From Marisa cornuarietis (Eukaryota; Mollusca; Gastropoda; Architaenioglossa; Ampullariidae): 64,000 nucleotides of DNA. The DNA is taken from contig SMMW01000003.1 of the NCBI GenBank assembly GCA_004794655.1, forward strand, positions 15,953,501-16,017,500, in the 5' to 3' direction. A model generated the notes under the pieces. It was not told where the DNA came from and did no database searches. It saw nothing but the letters and a program-made list of their open reading frames with translations. Below, in pieces: positions 15,401 through 28,900 of the stretch. Both the position numbers and the translations under genes were made by a program. The stretch's first letter is position 1; each line of letters opens with the position of its first letter.

Positions 15401-18400
15401 AGATTACATACTTCCATGCTTCAATCCTAAATGTCTGATGAGTGAACCTTATATGCTGCCATGCTTTGTGCCCAAATGTCTGATTTTATATGCAGTATCC
15501 AGTTCCATTTTATTAAACTATTGCTGACTTGTTAGCTTGTGACAGAACAAAGTCTGTTTCAGAACTTTAGTGGCAATATTTTTGATTTATTTTTGTGATG
15601 TCATCGTAGGCATCTTTGACCTTTTGGCCTTGTGCCGGTGAGAGAACACGTGGACAGCAGGATGCACTTTTTTATAGATAGAAGAAGAGGCATGTGCCAC
15701 ACATAATGTATTAATTTAAAATTTCTAATATATGTCATTTATGTAATGAACTGCACCTAAAAGTAGAAAAAAATCACCAACAAATATAGCACAAATGTAT
15801 ACACTGTGTCCGCAGATGCTCTACCAAACGACAGAAGCCAAATGTCTGCCTGTGGGCTGCCCAATATTTTATACTGAGCCCCAACACAAATACTTTTTTG
15901 ACTTTTAAAAAAATAAAACATATACAGGCAGGTTTTAACACACTGATAATCTCCCTTAAAACTTTGTATTTTGATTCAACCTACCTAGCTTTATACCCTT
16001 CCACACCAGACAACAATAAACAGGAACACTTTCTCCAAGCAATCGTATCAACACAAGAGTTCTCCAACCTCACTAATAATGAAGATTGCTTTTAGAGCAC
16101 CGTTCCCTAATGGCTCACGGCACTTTACAAAAACAGTAAAACAGTGCAACAAGATTCTGCATTTTCTAAACAACATACTATTGGTCAACGGCACAGTGGA
16201 ACAAGTGCGTCTTCAGCAGCTGCTTAAATGCAGACAATGACGATGCATATCTCAGCTGAAGGGGAAGGGAAATGGAATTCCAGTCAGCTTGTGCAATGGA
16301 GGCAAACATACACCCACAAAAGACTAAGTAAATCTTAGGGACAGCAGTTTTTCTCTACAACCTATGGACAGTATGTGGACAGTGTTGCAGAAAAATAGGC
16401 TGGAAGTGTGCCCTCAAAATAGTCCCAAGCTAGCATTGCAATTTTGTGCTGGATGCAAAACTTCACTGTCAGCCATTGAAGCTTTCTGAGCAAAGGTGTA
16501 ATATGCGCATGCTTAGATTTATGGAAAAATGAGGTGCACAGCATTGTTCTAAATATTTTGCAAGTGTATGATATAGTCAACAGATAACCCCTGCAGAACA
16601 GAGCTGCAGTAGTCAAGTTGTCAAGTGACCAGTGCAGAGACAAGTCTAGCAGTAGTACTGACAGATACAAGCTAAATGCTCTGAGTCTTGTGAGGTTGTA
16701 AGAAAGCTGCTCAGCAGATCGAACAAAAATGCTAGAAAAGAGCTTGATCAAAATACAAACCAGAAGTCTGGAAAAGTACCTTGACTCCTTCAATGTCAAT
16801 GAACTTACTGCCTGAAAGACTGAGACATGGATGAGCTAACAAACATGACTTTAGTTTTGTCACCATTTAATTTTCCAACCTAAAGTTTTGCTACCACTTA
16901 GAGATAGACTTCCAAGTTCATGGGCAGAACTAGGTCTGTGTACTCGTCTATGTAAAAGGTAAACTGGCTGGTCTTACGGTTTATGAAGTCTGACAGTACT
17001 CTCCAGGTTGACACGTACACTGTACAAGAATATTAATAAATCACATAGATTTCGTTGTAAGTATCCGAGGAGTTACTTCCCCTTAAAACAAAATAATCAC
17101 ACATCACTTAGTAATCCCCTGAAGAATATAATCAATTGAAACAAGAAACACACTCCCACTGATTATACCTAAAACTGGGAGGGTGAACACTCCCACTTAT
17201 TATATCCACAAGTTGGAAGGTGCTGAAGTCTTCTGTACTAGGTAAGAGCATTCATCAGCTGAATACAAGAAAAAACAAAAACTTTCACATAGAGCTTCCT
17301 TTTCTCTTGGGGGCAAGCCACTCACAAACTGAGTGAACACATGCATCTCCCAAGACGTTCCTGTAAACTATTTGTTCAGTAAGTAACCAGAACAAGTGAA
17401 GATACAAAAAAAAACTTTCCTCTAGAGTAACAATCAGTTGACCAGTTTTGTTTCATATATGTTGATTGTCTTTCCAAAATTTCAATTAAAATCAGTATTA
17501 TTCATGGAGTATACAGTTTACAATTATACCAACCATAAAATAAAACTGATGACTTGAATACAAATTGGGTATAAGATTACCTTGACAAGGCAAGAAATAC
17601 AATCAAAACTGATTTCCATGTTCTCTCCCTCACACACACACACACACAGATTGCCCACATGATGCCTTTCCAGCTGTCTATATTGGAATGTGCTAACATT
17701 TATGTTAAGGTGTTAATGTAGTGCGGTGAACTCTAGTGAGCTACACAGACTTTACATTCATAATAACACACATACACTCTCTCTCTCACACACACACACA
17801 CACATGGACACAACTAAGCGCATTAACCATGGTTCCTGTCAAAAACATAAAGCAGTACAATCCTTAGTTCTTTTTGGCTTTATTACTAAACCATTGTAGG
17901 ATTGATATGTGAAAAATAAACTCAAAGAAAAAACTTTTGAGATTCTTGCAAGTAAGAAAAATGTATACTTATTAAACAAACATTTTTTTCATTATATCCT
18001 TATAGGCTTGACTGACTCATATCCTGTGAGAAATTTTGCTTTAACTAAGATTTTCCTGTGGCAGGATTTTGCAAAAGAACTAGAAGCTGAGTGTAGAGCC
18101 AAAAGCACTCTTCCACGAGAGTTTGCAAAGCTGCTGTTGAATGGTGTGAGCACAGATGTCTTCAACAAACTCAAGTGAGTGTGATTGCAATTGCAGTATT
18201 AAGACTTGTTATACTTGCCACCATCCATCCAACGCAAATTTTGGGTGAGAGGTGAGGGTAGTGGCATAAAGAGGGTGTGTAATCCATAACAAGAGGGAAG
18301 TTTTGGGGAAATCCATTCTGGTACAAAGTGTGTGAGAGATGATAGCCAGGTAATAAGTTGAGAATGTGATTGGCTCTTTTAAAAAAAACCTTTGGTCAGA

Positions 18401-21400
18401 GCAGTAGCCCTTAAGGGGCCCCGGTAGTGTAGTGGTTAAAACACTCGCTTGTCACCACTACAGTGAGCGGCTCAGGGTTCAGATCTCGTCTCGGGACACT
18501 CTCTGTATGTGACACCTGTTCGCAGGGCTGGGCGCCGGGGGTTGTCTCCGGGCACTCCAGTTTCCTCCCCCCTCCCTTTCCCTGCCATAGTGCAAAATCA
18601 CCGCAAGGTGGAAGCACTTTCCTACTAAATAAACCAACCAAACCAGCAGTAGCCCTTTGTCTTTCTCTAACCCCTACCTGACCGTATCTGTATTATTCTC
18701 TTTCTCTCATTCACACATACACAGAGAGTGCATTTGGATGCAAACCCACCCATACACCTGCTCAGACATATTTGAACAAGGACAAGATTGCTACAGCTTT
18801 TACAATTCGATACTTGTCAATCAAGAGGATACAAAAACGGGCGATACAAAATAGCTAACAGATGGATTTACAGTGTTGGTTTGAATTGTTTGAGATTTTT
18901 TTTTCCTTTCCTGCTTTCTTCCCTGTCTACTATCCTCTTCATCCCCCTTTAAACACAAAAGTAAATTATGTTAAACTTAATTAAATTAATTATACTTACA
19001 TTAAAAAATGTTCTTATGTTTTGGTGCTTACACAATGAAAGGAGAATAAATGCTGATTTGAAGAAAAGATCGACACATAACATTATGCTCTGAAGTGTTC
19101 TTTAAAAGTTCTGGCATGAGATTGAGAATTATACCTGAGTTTGTGATTGTTTGTTGCTCTGATTAATGATCTGTTTTAAATGAAGAGAGTAACATAAACA
19201 TCAGACAATTTATAAACCAGCTGTTTTGCTCCTGAACATAGCTGATAATTTTATTTTATCAAAGACAACAATGAACATAGCTATTTATATTACTTTCCAG
19301 TTTATTTTTTCCAGCAGCCAATCTCATTTTTGCGTGGAATTTGTTTATAATAGACTGCTGCTAATAAACAAGAAAAATATTTCATAGATTTGTTATAGTA
19401 TCTTATCTTGATTTATCATTTTTCTTTTGTTTCTCTCCTCTCTCTGTATTACCCAAAACTAAAATAAATAATAAAAAACAAAAGGTAAAGATCTTAGTAT
19501 TTAGTGGCTGTAGAGGCATTGCTTTGTGTTTCACCATCTTTAGGGTATACATGTAGCTTGTAGAAGACAAAGCTTAATTTTCCTACTGACACCTTTTATG
19601 CTATGATATATAAGCAGGCACCCATGACTTTCTGTTTCTAAGCTGACTGCACTAATTGTAAAGCGTTAGGACCTACCTGTGATAACGTTTTCAGTGGGTT
19701 TTTTTCTTTCTTCTTAGTGAATTAAACCTTGCTGTGGCAGCACATATATCTGACAGTGTTATTGATGAAGTCATCAGCAAACTTTCTGATAGCCACAAAG
19801 GCCTGGTGAGTCATTGAAAAATTGATTTTCTCAGTATTATTACAGTATCTTGATGTTCTTGACTTTTGAATTTCTAGCATATTTTTCTATCACTTTCTAG
19901 AGTTTTAAATGTGTGTAAGATTATGTTGAAACCTGTGGGTTTTTTTCAGTTTTGGTGATGTCTTGAGATTCAAGGGCCTTTTCTCATTTATCTTCACAGA
20001 TCAAATCAACAAAACATAATTTTGTTGCTGCTACATTTATCAGGGTTTTTTGTGGTCTTTGATCTACTTATGTCACTGTTATTACTAGCACAACAGACTT
20101 CAGTAACCAGTGCACATCCCTATTTGGTGTCGAGATAACCGTAGGCGCTTAAGCAATCAGTAACCTTCGCAAAGCTACGCTGATAAGAATGTATTTTTGG
20201 GTCACATTTATTTTCTCTTTACCAGCCTGGGTTATGCCTAATTTTTTTTTTTTTGGAAAACCCTACATCCTACAGACTAATCACTTGAACCTTAGCAAGA
20301 GTCGACATTTTCAAGATTCAGCACAGGCTGTGGACCAGCCTGAAAAGACAGACACAGATAATGAGAAGGAAAAAGATGAGAGAAATGCAGGACGGGGTGT
20401 GGAAATGCGATCTCGCATAAACAGTCAGGTAACCATCATTTTATTCCATGCTCTTCGAAAGAAGGGGGGGAAAAAATGTAAATGCATTCATTTGTCGGCA
20501 TGCATAGTCAGCTGGATACAAGCTGCAGGTATTTTCTGAAAATTAATTTTATCACTTTACTTCATTGTGATTTCTAGTTCTGGGTGGTGTGAGAGTGAGA
20601 GAGAGATGATAAAAATAGATGAACATTCGAGTTTGGCTTTCACTGTTTGTCATTTGTTTTGCATTGGTTCCTTAAATGCATGTTCAGCTAATATCATATG
20701 CAGTCATTATTGTGTCCAGTAAGTGGTGTTATATGCATTTATTTCTTTGTATGTCCTGTGTGTATGTTTTAGTCATTCTGTGACATACAAAGCACACTAT
20801 CACTTAAGGTCAGTTACTAAAATGTTCATTACTAATGTACCACAAACCGCTCATCCCCCAAACAAAAAATAGATTAAGTACATTTGTAGAAAGAAGATGC
20901 ATCTTGCCTTGATAGAAATAGAAATATTTATTAAAATTTTTTTTTCATGCTCTCTGATTGACAAGGCTTAGAAAAGGCTGTAGATGATTTCAGGTTCAGA
21001 TTTAGCTTTCAAGGATATTTGAGATTTTGCCAACTAGTTAATTTTGACATGTTTATTAATGTGCATTTTCCTTGATCCAGAAGTAGACCAGACCTAAATT
21101 TAGAATGTAGTTTGAACATAGTATTATACATACATAGCAAGAAAGTTTCAAATGATAATAATATTGTGACTTTAATTATAAGGTTTTCTATAATATGTCG
21201 GATAGTCATCTGTCAAAGCTTCCATCTGTGAAATAATAATAATAAATGAAAGATCTGTATAGCCCTTACTTACAAGAATGAGACATGGAAATCTTAGCTT
21301 ATGAGAAACAGAAGGGTCAGTTAATCTGCTTTGGCAAGTTGTGCCTTGATTTGTGCAGGAATAACTGTTAAATGTGTGCATTAATATGTATCATTCAAAT

Positions 21401-24400
21401 TTATCTGCCCCTTTCTGGTAGGAAGTACTTAAGCAAAGAGGCTTATGTCCTGGTAATGTACCACAAAGAAGGGGGCATAGAAATTGTTGATCAGCAAGTG
21501 GCATTATAAGAAGGGCATATTGTAAAACATTTCAATAGTTGATAATATTTTCCTGCTATACATGGTACATGGGGATTCTTACAAAATAACTTCGGTATTA
21601 TGATTCACACAATTCTAAGGGAGAAGAAGCTAATGGTCAGTGGGCACATTAGTTGTGCAGTGTTATAGCACAGTATTCCTCTGTGGCTTGTCATTATGAG
21701 TGAGAGTGTTACTTCAAAGACAAGAAGGAAAGTTCGCATAGGAGTGAGACGGGTTACAGAATGGAATAAGGTAATAACACCCTTTCTCAGATTATATAGG
21801 CAGGAATTCAGGTCTCCTTAGAAGAAGGAATAGGTGCATTCCTTAGTAGCCACCACTTTCTTTGTGCCTAGTCGATTTATTGGACTTCAAACTGTGAGCT
21901 GTTGTCTGGCTACCACACATATATGTTACCTTAGCAGTACCTCCTGTCACCAGTGTGACTGGAGCAGGACAGATAAAATAAGGCTACTGAAACACCTGTG
22001 AGTGCAGTGCACAGAAAAATAACAGGTTTTTATCAGAGGATTGTCAATCACATGCAGTAGCCTAAACTTCAGATAAAGGAACCCCTTGAGAGCTGATTAA
22101 CCACTAAGTAGACCCCACTCTGAGGGCAAGCATATGCAATTTCAAATGCAACTTCACATTTTGGGTATTCATGGGAACACAGCCCTTTTGGATGCACACA
22201 CATACATGCATACATTATCCCAATTTGCAAATACACGAAGGCACCTGTGATCAAATCAGGAGGCATTGTTAGGCTCTGTCATTTTCATCCTGTTTATAAA
22301 TGATGAAATCGACCAAAAAAGCTACATTCTATTGTGGAAATGTTCATCACCATGTTAACATAGCCAGAAATAACACAAAAATATATAAAGCTTATATCTG
22401 TATATAGCAAGCAACTTCAAAGGATCCTCACTTCCCCATATTTGGAAAAATATTCTAAATATGGGCTGCTAATGATAAGCAAGTCCTATCAGAATATTTT
22501 ACAAGTGTTTAAGTTATAACCTATAACAACAGGAGAAAGACCTAACTTGATGGAAATCAGTATCACTTAAAATGCAGCCTGGTCTGCACACTTATTTTTA
22601 ACCAGAAAGATGAATAGTCATTGATAATTTTTAAATCTAAATATTATTCCCTAGTCATATGCTGATTTGTTAGATGAATGTGAACATGCTTGATTATGAT
22701 ATAGGTTTATCCCATTGCCATCTCATAGCCAGCAACTTTGATCATCTTTTAATTATTTCTGACTTGAATATTCTACAATGCAAAGAGTGCATGAGATAGT
22801 GAGCAGAGCATAGTGACTTCAGACTGATTTTTATCCCAGTAGTCTTCACAAAGAGCCTGTAGGGAAAGTTTATAATATAGGATGAAACTCACATTATTTC
22901 CTATATTTGCATGATATATTTATTAGTATTCCTGAAAATAACTGTGATATCGCCTTTTTGTTTTACCTCTTCACTCACTCTCTCACCCTCCCACATGTGT
23001 GAGAGGGCGGGGAAAGAACCTCAGCTGATTTCTAGCATGGTTTTTCAGCCATTTTATATGCTGCCATCGGAATTTTATAGTGTAAGTAACATAGAACAAA
23101 CACGTATATTTGTGTCGAGTGCTGGCATTAAGGTGTTGTGTCTGCATGGTCATTCTGTAGTCAACTACTACTAGATTGCTTCAGAAGTGTAAACACACAG
23201 TGTGGCTATATCAGATGCAGGCTCACCTGTATTTTAGTGGCTTTTACTTATCGATAGTGTTTTTCACAGATTGTTTCACTCACAGGCAGTAACTGTTTCT
23301 TGTCCTGCATTCACTTTCTTTTTAACATTGATAGCTCATTTAAATATAAAAGTAGTGTTTTTCAGTTATTTATTTGTTTCATCAGCTTTAGTAATCCTTT
23401 TGCAATAACTGTTCATGTAGGATATTATTAAAATAATAATTATTATTGCAGAATTTGCTGTTACAAATTTTAAAATTCCATCTTTGTAAACTGCTGACAT
23501 ATTTTAATGTATCATCTTAGAAGGAGAGCAGTTAACCATATCATGCTGACATTTTACATCAAGAAATGAAAAATCTCAAAAAGTTAAATGACAACATAGC
23601 CCAAGGCATTAAAACCTCAACAAATCAGTCATTTTAATTCCTTTGGTAAATCTGAGTAGTGTCAGACAATTTATTTATTTAATTTTTTTTTAACAGTAAC
23701 ATATTCATGCATAGGGATCTTTGAGTTACTTTATGTTAAAGCAGCTAGGTGTCATGTGCTTTTATGAACATCAGCATTCATCAATAGCTCGAATGATTGT
23801 CTTTTGAGTATAGAGTACACGAAGAAGAGTTTTTTTCAGGAATTACCTCTTATGGTTAAATTTGTTCACCTGATCTCTTGAGTAAATTTTAGAAATGTTC
23901 GACTGGATTTATTTCTTTGTATATATATATATAAATTAGTTAGCCAGGTCGGTCTGTAATAATGGTGATGGTGTTCTGCTTCTGATGGTAGGTGCTCATT
24001 CAGTGTACTGATGAGTGTTGTTCTGCTAGATGCAGCTGTAGTCATGCTGGATAAAAAGCATTAAATGGGCTATGCAATGATAATGTGGCTAACTCTAAAG
24101 ATGTCATTCACTTCCACGAACATGACCACATCTTGAAAAATGACCAGCCCCCAGTACTTTGACAGATGCTGCTGCAAACTCGCAGGTTCCTTTTCAGCAT
24201 AATGGCATTGTCCAACCTTGCACCTGGATTTTACAAGACTGATGCAGCAGAAAACAAAACCAGCTTCTTTCATTAAAAAGCTATCTTAAACCACTAAAAT
24301 TTTGCAACGTAAGATGCTGCTGTTTCTATTTTGTTTTTCAAAACTAGTTTCAATAATGCCAAGGTGAAGAGAAAGCATCTGTGCTGTGCACACTTCAGTG

Positions 24401-25931
24401 TTACAATGGGTGGACCACTGTGAGACCAACCAAATGATTGAAATATTGTAGCTCATGTACCAGGCTTTCTCTTAACTGTGATCTTTCTAGTCAAGTGCAG
24501 TCACTCTTCATTTTCCTGGATTTTTAAACTTTGTGGATGCTCATACAAGCAGTATAAAAAGGAAATTTTCCTTGTAGTTGATATCAGTGCATGTGTAGCA
24601 TGCATTCTTGCTGTAGCTGGTCTGATAACTCAGAGGCAGAGTCATGCTGTACTAGGTGTGACTTCTGGGAAAGCTTATTTGCATGTTATGTATGTATTTC
24701 TTCATTCATGTGTTCTCCATTTGCATTTTGTTCTCTTTCATAATGAAAAAAGGCCATTGGAGTTGTTGTGCTTTTGAGTAAAGCTAATTAAACTCAGGAG
24801 GTATTTGTAAAAATTCCTTGAATTAAAAATTGATGAGTTGAAGCAGAGTATAGCTAGAATATCAGTAGCTAGAGTATTTAAACTTTTATTACTTTCTACT
24901 TGTTATTGCTTGTGCCAGTCACTCACTGTTCATTTTCCTTGTTCAATAACCATGTAGTGTATGCATGTCTAGAAAAAGAGATTCATTGTATGCATGTTAA
25001 GTAGCAAATGAAAATAGTAGAGTATAAACATGTCTTTCCTTCAGAAACATGGCTTCTTACCTCTTGTTCATGCTGCACTATTTCCATTTATCATAATGGT
25101 AGTGCATATGACTTTTTTCATAAGTTATTATTTCATGGATTCGTTTAATCTTTAATTTGCAAAATATAATTATATAAACACATGAATGCAATCATGTAAC
25201 AGTGCATTGTGGAAAATCTTAAATTTGGCCCTCACTTGATTTTAACCATGTTATTTAAAGCTACTTCTTTTTCTAATGGGGGGGGGGGGAAATCTTGTCA
25301 ATATAGCTGTGCATAGTGGTTATTGAGTGTTTTATGTGTTATAGGTTGTTTTTTTAATGTTTATTCATTCTACATTTTTTAAATGCAAAGTTACATTTTG
25401 AGGAAGTTAAAACATCTGTTTTAATTTGTTCCAAATCTCTTATTTCTTTAGTATGTAATAATTAAGGGGTTGACTTGCTGGCTTTAGGGCATGAAGAGTG
25501 TGAAGAACACCCTGGAAGCCATCATGAAAGGGTTTGTGGTGAGAGGGTTGACACATACACACATGGTTGGTTCACTGGCTGGTCAGCTGTTTGTGTGAAG
25601 TTAGCACATTGTTTTGGGGCCATGCATTTATTTCAGTGTTTATAACTTGCATGCATCTTACTATTTTCCCTGCAAAGTATCTGAAAGATAAATTTGAAAT
25701 GCAGGGGGTTAAAACTCCTCTAGCTGGTTTAGGCATGGCTTAAAGATTGTGAGGAAATAAATCCTGTCCCCTTATAGATGTTTTAGGCATGGTTTGTTTA
25801 TTTTGGGGTGAGTATAAGGATGTTTATTTTTTAATGTTTTGATGTTGCTTGCATTACTGCAAAAAAAAAAAAAGATAATTTAAAACTTTGTCTTTCAATT
25901 TTCACAGGCATACACATGTGTGTTTGTGTGG

Positions 25932-25963
<32 letters not shown>

Positions 25964-28900
25964 ACGCGCATGTGTGTGTGTGTGTGTGTGTTAACACAAT
26001 TGTCATAAATGCACTCATTAATATGTTTACTCACAAATAAGTAACCATCAGAATATCTGCAGATAGGCGAGATGGGTGTTGATATGTTTTTTTAGAATTA
26101 TTATGTGAGAATGTAAGTGAGAGTTAAAAATGAGAGAGCAGTAGATATTTATATGGATGCATCTGTTTATATGTTGACATGTTTGTGCATATTGTATATG
26201 TGTGCCATGGTCTAGTATTTTTGTTTAAAATTTCTGTCTTTTTTTAAGTTATTTGCATTGTGGCTTATTAGTTTCTTTCTATCAAACTGATTTTACTATG
26301 GAAATGCAGATTATTGCATTCGTTACCATGCTCATCTTTGAGCAAGCCAGAAAGCTAGGATCACAAGAATCCTTTTATCGTGAATGATGCAGAAGTATTA
26401 TAAAGTCATTATCTTACTCCCATCTTACCATTTGAGGATGCATGTGCACCTATTTCTTAAGGATCTGCTGAAACTTGTTGGCTTTGCCTTCTGTCTTTAG
26501 TGAGTGAACAGGTTTGAATGGGAAGGTTTGAGTGGGTCCCATTTAGCAGATCTGGAAGAGAAAGCTGTGTTAGTCTGCAGGACTATTACCATAATGGGTT
26601 GCCTCATGAAAAACCACACTTTATGTTATAGTAGCATCAAAACCATATACATGCAGGTATGAATCAAACAGAGCAGTAAGAAAGTACATGCTATATAAAG
26701 TCATTTAGTCATAGACCCAACACACAACAGTAAGAAAGTACATGCTATAAAGTCATTTAGTCATAGAGCCAGCACACAACAGTAAGAAGGTACATGCTAT
26801 ATAAAGTCATATAGTCATAGAACCAACACACTGTTGTACTGGTAGGTCTACTAGCTCTCTGGCTGTAGCCTGGTTGCTTTGCAGGACATTGACATCTGTC
26901 CTCAGATGTAAATTGTACAGATTTTTGCAAAATTCAGTCCATCAGTTTAGTACAGCAGTGTTTTCTGTTAGAAGGTGGCCATCGCTGTCTTTGATGACTG
27001 AAATCGTGTGTTGACCTTGATATGGATCTTTATAGTTGGTAATCCTTTTTGCTCTCACCTCATCTATGGTTTGGCTTTGGTACTCAAGCCAGTTCTCATT
27101 AGTCCTTAGCTGCAGACATGTGGGCCCTAAGCCCTGATTGTTTTCATCATGGAAGACCTTTGCCCAGTGATACCATGTTAATGTCATGATTCGCTGTAGG
27201 GGCTTACTCCTTTAGCCTTTATCCTATGGTGCTAGACTAGGGTGGTTCAAGGGGGAGCATCTTATTGGTGGCTTGTCCCTGCACCATCAGTACCTGTCTC
27301 TTCCTGTCAGTTCCCCTTCCTGGATAGGACCAGAGGTTCCTCCACCCCACCCACTCCAGGTGTGTCGGAGAGATATGTACTGGCATAGCTGCTTTTGAAG
27401 GAAACGGTAGTTTTGTAGTTAAAAGAAATTAGCATCTTATTCTGTTGCAAATGTAAGATTCCAATTCAAGGGCCACACCACTGTTTGAATGGATGTTTTC
27501 TTGTTTTTATTTATGCTTGTATTGTTGCATGGCTAAAATGTAGAAATTAATGCAGTTAAAACATTTCCACGTGTGTTCACTCAAACATGATTTACAGCAC
27601 TCCTAGATACCTGACACCCTGTACTTTCAAAAGGGTGCAGGCTATTGACTAGTAGTATGTTTATCTACCACATATCATTTTAAGATAGGGATTTATTTGG
27701 GGGCTGTTTTTGGTAAAGGTTTTTAGAGATTTTTTTTTTAAAGTTCAGCAGCAATTTGCCCTGCACACTTTACTTTCATCTGACAAACATTCTTTCATTT
27801 CCTGATGTAACTTTTACTTGAATACAATATAACATGCAAAGAAGTGTTTTAAATGTATGTGTTTTTGTATGCAAGTTTGTGTGAGGACAAGCGCAGTGTG
27901 TGCATGAATGTGAAAATACAGATGCCACCTTACTTCCGAACATTCGTGTTACGAACATTCGTACATACAAACAGATGCCCTGTAGTCAAGAGGTTCTCAA
28001 AGGTTTCAACAGGCGTTAGTGACGCTAATTAATCTATGCAACCATCTTTTTTACGACAAGAAGAAGAAAAAAAAAACCATTGAAACTTCCCCTGTACAAA
28101 TTCTTCCGACCAGTGTCTTCTTTCCCAGTTGCCCCACAGAACCTCCTAACCTCTTCTCATATATCAACTCAAATTTATAGCACCAATCTCAAAGGTTATA
28201 ACAGTTTTATTATTACACTATTTTTATTAAAATGGGAAAATAACGACTTAGCCAGTTCACATTGTGACCTTTTTTTGGGGAACGTAACTCGTTTGTAAGT
28301 AGTGTGGCGTCTGTAAAGATTTTATATAAAAAAAATGAAGCAATTCCTGATGCATTTTGAGTGGCTTGAGTGAGTTACACATTTTTGATGGAGCTAGTCC
28401 ATTATTTAGATACATGTATTAGCCATTTCTGTTTCTGCTGCTGCTATTGTTGAAACATTTTAATTCTCTAACAGATTTTATGCATTGTTTGTTTACTCAT
28501 CATTCTTTCTGCAACAAGAAAGTAGTAGTGATATCTTATTTTAATCACTTATTAAGATTTTATAGATTTGTTACATTTTCAAGTTGATGAGAGTCTATTT
28601 AGGGGATAAAGAAGTGTTTATCAAGGACCCTGGTCCTAGCTGTGAATTTTATGTACTTACGAATAAAGAAACTAAAATAATTGCATAAAAATTTTCTTTA
28701 TTATTAAGTCTGTTGCCTTAACAATAGAATTAAAAAAAGCAACAAAGGTAGAATATTCAATGCATGTCAAATGGGCTCTTTTTTCAGCTAGAAAGAACTG
28801 CTTGCCTGATGAACAGCGAAAATTTCTTTATAAACCTGTAGAAAAATGTTCAGCAAAGAATAAAGATGAACGTAAAATTTTTTAACCTTTTATGCCTCTC

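Noticed and set aside
18413..18645. Possible functional tRNA gene
   Set aside because: Box A and box B are present, but the arms do not fold into a cloverleaf by eye. The unit carries a SINE body, a tail and target duplications.
25831..26034. His-Thr repeat peptide on the minus strand
   Set aside because: A translation of the TG microsatellite.
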